A stretch of DNA of 64,000 nt from Bartonella vinsonii subsp. vinsonii. GTDB lineage: Bacteria > Pseudomonadota > Alphaproteobacteria > Rhizobiales > Rhizobiaceae. The DNA lies in assembly GCF_902825235.1 (NCBI RefSeq), contig NZ_CADEAJ010000004.1, forward strand, positions 62,001 to 126,000, given 5' to 3'. This document shows, in pieces, positions 58,965-64,000 of the stretch; within the stretch, counting starts at the first letter, position 1; each line of letters opens with the position of its first letter. Position numbers and translations under genes: made by a program. A model generated the notes under the pieces. The model had not been told where the DNA came from, made no database searches, and was given only the letters and a program-made list of their open reading frames with translations.

Positions 58965-60323
58965 ATGGTATCAGACATCTTAATTGTTGATGATGAAGCA
59001 GATATTCGTGAGCTTGTTTCTGGTATTTTGGATGATGAAGGTTATGAAACGCGTGTTGCCTGCAACTCTGACGAAGCCTTAGTACAAATTAGTGAGCGTA
59101 TTCCAAAGCTTATTTTTTTAGATATTTGGTTACAAGGAAGCCGTCTTGATGGCTTGGCATTGCTTGATGAAATTAAAATGCGATATCCCGCTCTTCCAGT
59201 CGTTATGATCTCTGGTCATGGTAATATTGAGACAGCTGTTTCTGCTATAAAACGAGGGGCGTATGATTTTATTGAAAAACCTTTTAAAGCTGATCGACTT
59301 GTATTGGTTGCAGAACGAACTCTTGAAAACTCGAATTTAAAACGTGAGCTTTTAGAATTACGAAAGCGTTCAAGTGAGACATTGGAACTTCTCGGAAAAT
59401 CAACTGCTATAAAACATTTGCACCAAATCATAGAAAAAGTAGCACCAACCAATAGTCGTGTCATGATTACAGGTCCGTCAGGTGCAGGGAAAGAGATGGT
59501 TGCACGTGCTATTCATGCACTTTCAACACGTTCGAATGGGCCATTTGTTACAATAAATGCCGCAACGATGACCCCAGAAAGAATGGAAATAGAATTATTT
59601 GGCAGCGAAATGGAGGGAGGGGAGCGCAAAATCGGCGCATTAGAGGAAGCTCATGGTGGAATATTATATCTTGACGAAATTGCAGATATGCCACGTGAGA
59701 CTCAAGGTAAAATTCTTCGGGTATTGACAGGGCAGACATTTGAGAGGGTTGGCGGTACAAAACGTGTCAAGGTGGATGTTCGTATTATTTCCTCGACGGC
59801 ACAAAATCTTGAAAATCTCATTTCTGATGGACGCTTTAGAGAGGATCTTTTTCACCGTCTTTCCGTTGTTCCTATTACTGTTCCACCACTGTCAGCGCGT
59901 CGTGAAGACATTCCGGAACTTGTGCGTCATTTTGTTAAAACAATATCGCAGCAGGTTGGTATTAAGCCCCGTGAAATCAGTGATGATGTGATAGCTATTT
60001 TGCAAACGCACGCTTGGCCAGGTAATGTCCGGCAATTGCGCAACAATATTGAGCGTCTTCTCATTCTTGTACGTGATGGTGATGGGCCGATAACAGCAGA
60101 GTTTCTCCCTAGTGAAGTGAGTGATTCTTTGCCACGCATTCAAGTGGATGCAGATGAGGGTATCATGGACTTACCGTTGCGTGAAGCACGAGAATTATTT
60201 GAAAAGAGGTATTTAATAGCGCAGATTGGGCGTCTGGGTGGAAATATATCACGTACAGCTGAATTTATAGGTATGGAGCGTTCAGCTTTGCACCGTAAGC
60301 TTAAAGCACTTGGAGTTTCTTAA
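58965..60323 (+). CDS. ntrX: Response regulator NtrX
   Basis: Phospho-accepting transcription factor driven by NtrY. Receiver domain (about 1-120, acidic pocket DDEAD, phospho-acceptor Asp in LIFLDIW, lysine in IEKPF), AAA+ domain (about 140-380, Walker A GPSGAGKE, Walker B GILYLDEIAD) and a C-terminal Fis-type helix-turn-helix (NISRTAEFIGMERSALHRKL). The sigma-54-contacting GAFTGA loop is absent: the region reads ELFGSEMEGGERKIGALEE. This is typical of alphaproteobacterial NtrX, and suggests sigma-54-independent regulation. Confidence 0.95.
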   Translation: MVSDILIVDDEADIRELVSGILDDEGYETRVACNSDEALVQISERIPKLIFLDIWLQGSRLDGLALLDEIKMRYPALPVVMISGHGNIETAVSAIKRGAYDFIEKPFKADRLVLVAERTLENSNLKRELLELRKRSSETLELLGKSTAIKHLHQIIEKVAPTNSRVMITGPSGAGKEMVARAIHALSTRSNGPFVTINAATMTPERMEIELFGSEMEGGERKIGALEEAHGGILYLDEIADMPRETQGKILRVLTGQTFERVGGTKRVKVDVRIISSTAQNLENLISDGRFREDLFHRLSVVPITVPPLSARREDIPELVRHFVKTISQQVGIKPREISDDVIAILQTHAWPGNVRQLRNNIERLLILVRDGDGPITAEFLPSEVSDSLPRIQVDADEGIMDLPLREARELFEKRYLIAQIGRLGGNISRTAEFIGMERSALHRKLKALGVS

Positions 60324-60327
60324 GATT

Positions 60328-61704
60328 ATGCGTGTTATTATTTGTGGTGCAGGACAGGTCGGTTATGGGATAGCAGAGCGTCTTGCCGCTGAAAATCACG
60401 ATGTTACTGTTATTGATATTGAGACGAGATTAATTGAAAAAATCCGCGACACGTTGGATGTAAGAGGTTTTGTTGGTCACGGTTCACGACCTGAAGTTCT
60501 TTTAGCTGCCGATGCAGACAAAGCTGATATGTTGATTGCTGTCACTTTATTTGATGAAGTCAATATGGTCGCTTGCCAAGTAGCACACTCATTATTTAAC
60601 ATTCCAACAAAAATAGCACGTATTCGTTCACAATCTTATTTAGAACCACGTTATAAAACACTTTTTGCTAGAGAGAATATTCCCATTGACGTAGTTATTT
60701 CGCCTGAAGTTGAAGTTGGGGAAATGGTTTTACGTCGTATTGCGTTACCTGGTGCAATAGATGTTCTTTATTTTTGTAATGATGATGTTGTTGCGTTAGC
60801 TTTGGAATGTATGGAAGATTGTCCAGTTATTAATACACCTTTACGTCAATTAACGGAGCTTTTTCCAGATCTTCGCACGACCGTTACCGCTATTAAGCGT
60901 GGATCAGAATTATTAGTTGCGCACTCAGAAACACAGTTACGCGTTGGCGATGTGACCTATCTTGTTGTTGCTCGTGATCAGATGCGTCGGGCTGTTGGGC
61001 TTTTTGGTCATAAAGAACAAGATGCACACCGCATGATTATTGCAGGAGGTGGTCATATTGGTCTTTATGTTGCTCAGGCTATTGAAAAGCGCCTTCATAA
61101 ACTAAGATTAAAGATTATAGAATCGCATAGAGAGAGAGCGTTAACAATTGCTGATCAACTCGAAAAAACGACTGTTTTATATGGTAATGTCTTAGATCCA
61201 GTGATTCTTCAAGAAGCTGGAATTGATCAGTCTGATTTAATGATTACATTGACCAATCAGGACCAAGTTAACCTCTTAAGTGCTATTATTGCTAAAAGAT
61301 TGGGATGTAAAGCCAATATGGTCTTGATTAACAATGTTGCTTACCAAGAGTTTAGCCGTGCCGTTGGTGTGGATGCTTATCTTAATCCACATAGTGTTAC
61401 TATATCGAGAATTTTGCAGCAAATGCGCCGTGGACGTATTCGTGCTGTTCATTCGGTTTTTAATGGGCAGGCAGAAATTATTGAGGCTGAAGTTATGCAA
61501 ACATCTTCATTAGTTGGGAAGTCATTGTCAGAGCTCAATTTATCAGATGGTTTGAGAATTGGAGCAATTTATCGTAATAAAACAATCATACAGCTTTCGG
61601 CAGATACGCGTATTTTATCTGGTGATCGGATAGTCATTTTTGCTCTTTCTGAGTATGTTCGTGATGTTGAGCAGCTCTTCCGTGTCAGTTTAGAATATTT
61701 TTGA
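60328..61704 (+). CDS. trkA: Trk system potassium uptake protein TrkA
   Basis: Cytosolic NAD(H)-binding regulatory subunit of the TrkH/TrkG potassium channel. 458 residues with two RCK repeats, each starting with a dinucleotide-binding loop (IICGAGQVGYGIAE at about 4 and MIIAGGGHIGLYVAQ at about 236) and ending in a TrkA-C domain (about 140-220 and 370-455). ATG 60328 is taken; a TTG at 60310 lies inside ntrX. It follows ntrX after four bases, so potassium uptake may be under the same transcript. The trkH partner is not in this window. Confidence 0.94.
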   Translation: MRVIICGAGQVGYGIAERLAAENHDVTVIDIETRLIEKIRDTLDVRGFVGHGSRPEVLLAADADKADMLIAVTLFDEVNMVACQVAHSLFNIPTKIARIRSQSYLEPRYKTLFARENIPIDVVISPEVEVGEMVLRRIALPGAIDVLYFCNDDVVALALECMEDCPVINTPLRQLTELFPDLRTTVTAIKRGSELLVAHSETQLRVGDVTYLVVARDQMRRAVGLFGHKEQDAHRMIIAGGGHIGLYVAQAIEKRLHKLRLKIIESHRERALTIADQLEKTTVLYGNVLDPVILQEAGIDQSDLMITLTNQDQVNLLSAIIAKRLGCKANMVLINNVAYQEFSRAVGVDAYLNPHSVTISRILQQMRRGRIRAVHSVFNGQAEIIEAEVMQTSSLVGKSLSELNLSDGLRIGAIYRNKTIIQLSADTRILSGDRIVIFALSEYVRDVEQLFRVSLEYF

Positions 61705-61716
61705 TATATTACGTAT

Positions 61717-62518
61717 ATGGATATTGGCACTTTTGGATATAGGGGACAATTAAGGCTGGTTGATAGACTGTGTTTGTCTTCAATGGTTAAAACTGGGCAA
61801 CGCGTTAAGTTTTTTAGTTATGATAAAATAGAAATTTACCGGTTGGTATTGAACTGCATGAAGCCGAATCAATCCTCCCACATTCGGCAATTTATCGTCT
61901 AGATCCTAATTTTTCTGATAGCAAACAGGGCTGCACAATTGTTCAATTTTCGGATTTTTTTCGTGTTATGCTGATGAAATATCGGCAAGGCGTTTGGTTA
62001 GATACAGATGTTTATCTCATTAAACCATTTCACCCAAATGCAGATAAAATTTGGCTTGCAAAAGAAAATGCTGTAAGAGTAGGCGTTTCTGCACTTTATT
62101 TTCCATCGGATAACCCTATTATAAAAGTGTTTGAAGATTATTGGGTAGGCACAGAAATTGTTCCTAATTGGCTTGGATTTAAACATCGTGTTTGGAAACC
62201 ATTCTGGTTAAAGAGGAAAAAATGCCGATTTTACCGGGAAGTCTTAGAGTTACGATTTTTGGCAATGATGGTATTTCCCGATTAGCCAAACGATATGGTT
62301 TTTTTCGTGAAGCAAAGGAAAAGGAAACTTTTTATTATTGGACGGGGCGAAAAACTGAACATATTTTTGATCCTGCTTTTGGCCTTAAACCACTTTCAGA
62401 TCCACGTTTAATAGGATTTCATATTCACAAAAAGACAAAGACTACTCAAAGACCTCAGGAGGGAAGCTTTTATCATTGGGCAGAGTCTCACATTCCTGAT
62501 GAGCACGATTTGTTTTGA
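61717..62518 (+). pseudogene. Glycosyltransferase (DXD, capsular-polysaccharide type), two frameshifts
   Basis: Three overlapping pieces make one protein: LRLVDRLCLSSMVKTGQRV in the first frame, then from about 61837 NLPVGIELHEAESILPH and the sugar-binding motif GVWLDTDVYLIKP in the second, and from about 62220 PGSLRVTIFGNDGISR to IGFHIHKK in the third. The pattern is that of GT32-like enzymes with a DXD motif, often tied to surface polysaccharide. A normal gene needs two single-base corrections. It sits where hfq would be expected after trkA in rhizobia, and is probably lost in this strain. Confidence 0.8.
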
Positions 62519-62660
62519 TAGAGTTATTATGACTATTTTAACCACTGGGATTTTAATCTTGCTTGAAGAGCATTGATAGTGACTTGCGTAAGATATTAGC
62601 CTATGGAGAAAGGCATTGAATGCGTAAAGAGCGATTGTTATATGAACGGAAAGTGAAAAC

Positions 62661-63293
62661 ATGAGTGATCCAATGAAAACAGCATTAAGCCTTGTGCCTA
62701 TGGTTATTGAACAGACTAATCGTGGTGAGCGGGCCTATGATATTTTTTCTCGTCTTTTAAAAGAGCGGATTATTTTTATTAATGGTCCTGTTGAAGATAA
62801 TATGGCGATGCTTGTTTGTGCACAATTGCTTTTCTTGGAAGCCGAAAATCCTAAGAAAGAAATTAGTCTTTATATCAATTCACCTGGTGGTGTAGTGACG
62901 TCTGGTATGGCAATTTATGATACTATGCAGTTTATTCGCCCTCCTGTTTCTACACTTTGTATGGGGCAGGCTGCATCTATGGGATCATTACTTTTAACGG
63001 CTGGAGCGAAAGGTCACCGTTTTACATTACCAAATGCACGTATTATGGTGCATCAGCCATCTGGTGGTTTTCAAGGTCAGGCTTCGGATATTGAACGGCA
63101 TGCACAAGATATTATAAAGATGAAACGGCGTTTAAATGAAATTTATGTTCAACATACAGGTCAGGATTATGAGGTTATTGAGAGGACTCTTGACCGTGAT
63201 CATTTTATGACGGCGGAAGAGGCCAAGCAATTTGGTTTAGTTGATGATGTTATACAATATCGCGCAGAAACTGAAAAAGAAGAAAAAGATTAA
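62661..63293 (+). CDS. clpP: ATP-dependent Clp protease proteolytic subunit
   Basis: Serine peptidase that forms a 14-mer chamber and degrades substrates unfolded by ClpX or ClpA. The catalytic triad is visible: Ser in [12 protein letters not shown], His in [10 protein letters not shown] and Asp in TLDRDHFM. 210 residues is the usual length. The opening [21 protein letters not shown] is characteristic. It is followed by clpX after about 180 bases, the standard order. Confidence 0.97.
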   Translation: MSDPMKTALSLVPMVIEQTNRGERAYDIFSRLLKERIIFINGPVEDNMAMLVCAQLLFLEAENPKKEISLYINSPGGVVTSGMAIYDTMQFIRPPVSTLCMGQAASMGSLLLTAGAKGHRFTLPNARIMVHQPSGGFQGQASDIERHAQDIIKMKRRLNEIYVQHTGQDYEVIERTLDRDHFMTAEEAKQFGLVDDVIQYRAETEKEEKD

Positions 63294-63474
63294 GAGTTTT
63301 TATAGAAAAAAGAACTACTTTTAAAAAAGAGCTTTGTAAGAATATCGTAAAATATAAGGAAAAATACCTAAAGATATTATGAAATACAGTTTTTATATGT
63401 CTTTTAATTTTTGTTATGAAAAACTTCCTTTGAAAAGACGAAGTATTCATATACTGTGGTGAAAGGAAAGAAAA

Positions 63475-64000
63475 ATGAGCAAAATTGGCAATAGTGGGGG
63501 CGAATCAAAAAATACTCTCTATTGCTCGTTCTGTGGCAAAAGTCAGCATGAGGTGCGTAAGCTTATCGCAGGGCCTACTGTATTCATTTGTGATGAATGC
63601 GTGGAGCTTTGTATGGATATTATTCGTGAAGAAAATAAATCTTCTGGGATTAAGGCACGTGATGGTGTTCCTACTCCACAGGAAATTATAACAGTTCTTG
63701 ATGATTACGTCATTGGCCAGCAACATGCAAAGCGTGTTCTTTCTGTTGCTGTCCATAATCATTATAAGCGACTTGCGCATCAGTCTAAGAGCAATGATAT
63801 TGAGTTAGCAAAATCAAATATTCTTCTTGTTGGTCCAACAGGATGTGGTAAAACTTATCTAGCACAAACACTGGCGCGTATTATCGATGTGCCTTTTACG
63901 ATGGCAGATGCAACCACTTTAACTGAAGCTGGCTATGTCGGTGAAGATGTTGAAAATATTATTTTAAAGCTTCTTCAAGCTGCTGATTATAATGTTGAAC
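63475..64000 (+). CDS. clpX: ATP-dependent Clp protease ATP-binding subunit ClpX, 3' end cut by window edge
   Basis: AAA+ unfoldase that feeds ClpP. The visible 175 residues contain the N-terminal zinc-binding domain (cysteine pairs in YCSFCGKSQ and ICDECVELC, about residues 14-40) and the start of the ATPase, with [21 protein letters not shown] and Walker [12 protein letters not shown]. The ATG at 63475 has AAAGGAAAG upstream. The gene continues beyond the right edge; lon is the expected next gene but cannot be seen. Confidence 0.97.
   Translation, partial: MSKIGNSGGESKNTLYCSFCGKSQHEVRKLIAGPTVFICDECVELCMDIIREENKSSGIKARDGVPTPQEIITVLDDYVIGQQHAKRVLSVAVHNHYKRLAHQSKSNDIELAKSNILLVGPTGCGKTYLAQTLARIIDVPFTMADATTLTEAGYVGEDVENIILKLLQAADYNVE

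Overview
The window reads as a chromosome segment of a Bartonella species (Hyphomicrobiales, Alphaproteobacteria). The DNA is AT-rich. The gene order matches conserved rhizobial blocks: fabF-mltG-gmk, rsmA-pdxA-surA-lptD-lptG-lptF, tatABC-serS-pcm, tpiA-secG-pyrG-kdsA-eno-ftsB-pdhABC-lpdA-lipA, cinA-ispDF, ntrYX-trkA and clpP-clpX. Several genes usual in those blocks are missing or decayed, as expected in a host-restricted lineage with a shrinking genome. The genus is an inference from gene content and protein resemblance; the species cannot be fixed from the sequence alone.

Layout. 1-3042: fatty acid, peptidoglycan and nucleotide genes (fabF partial, mltG, gmk). 3084-10626, minus strand: an envelope block with rRNA methylation (rsmA), PLP synthesis (pdxA), outer-membrane chaperone (surA) and LPS export (lptD, lptG, lptF). 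11042-13208: holC, two small membrane ORFs and an MHS-type transporter. 13799-23316: an accessory island of three related autotransporters; the first carries two passenger modules, and the first and third share an almost identical block of about 1.2 kb. 23677-28077: ndk, pgsA, uvrC, rlmJ. 28647-33707: Tat translocase, serS, a surE remnant, pcm and an NlpD-like lipoprotein. 34103-37724: yajC and homologues of the complex I assembly factors NDUFAF3 and NDUFAF6, with long gene-free stretches and no secDF. 38090-54281: ppiD-like foldase, glycolysis, CTP, KDO, the pyruvate dehydrogenase complex and lipoate synthesis. 54371-56516: cinA, fused ispDF and a rirA interrupted by an amber codon. 56699-64000: NtrY/NtrX, TrkA, a frameshifted glycosyltransferase, clpP and the start of clpX.

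How the genes work together. The lpt genes, surA, kdsA, mltG and the NlpD-like protein build the envelope. SurA and LptD-type outer-membrane machinery would also serve the autotransporters. PdhA, PdhB (which has its own lipoyl domain), PdhC, LpdA and LipA form a near-complete PDH and lipoylation unit fed by enolase. TatABC, SecG and YajC belong to protein export.

Most notable observations: (i) the autotransporter island, with a double passenger, a recent conversion-like block and homopolymer tracts (G8, C7) where one-base slips would switch proteins off; (ii) rirA stopped at codon 101 while the rest of the frame stays conserved through the third Fe-S cysteine; (iii) decayed genes: surE remnant, a duplicated TM2-ftsB unit with broken inner copies, and a glycosyltransferase with two frameshifts; (iv) ispDF apparently starting at ATT. 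No rRNA, tRNA, CRISPR array, prophage or insertion sequence was recognised.
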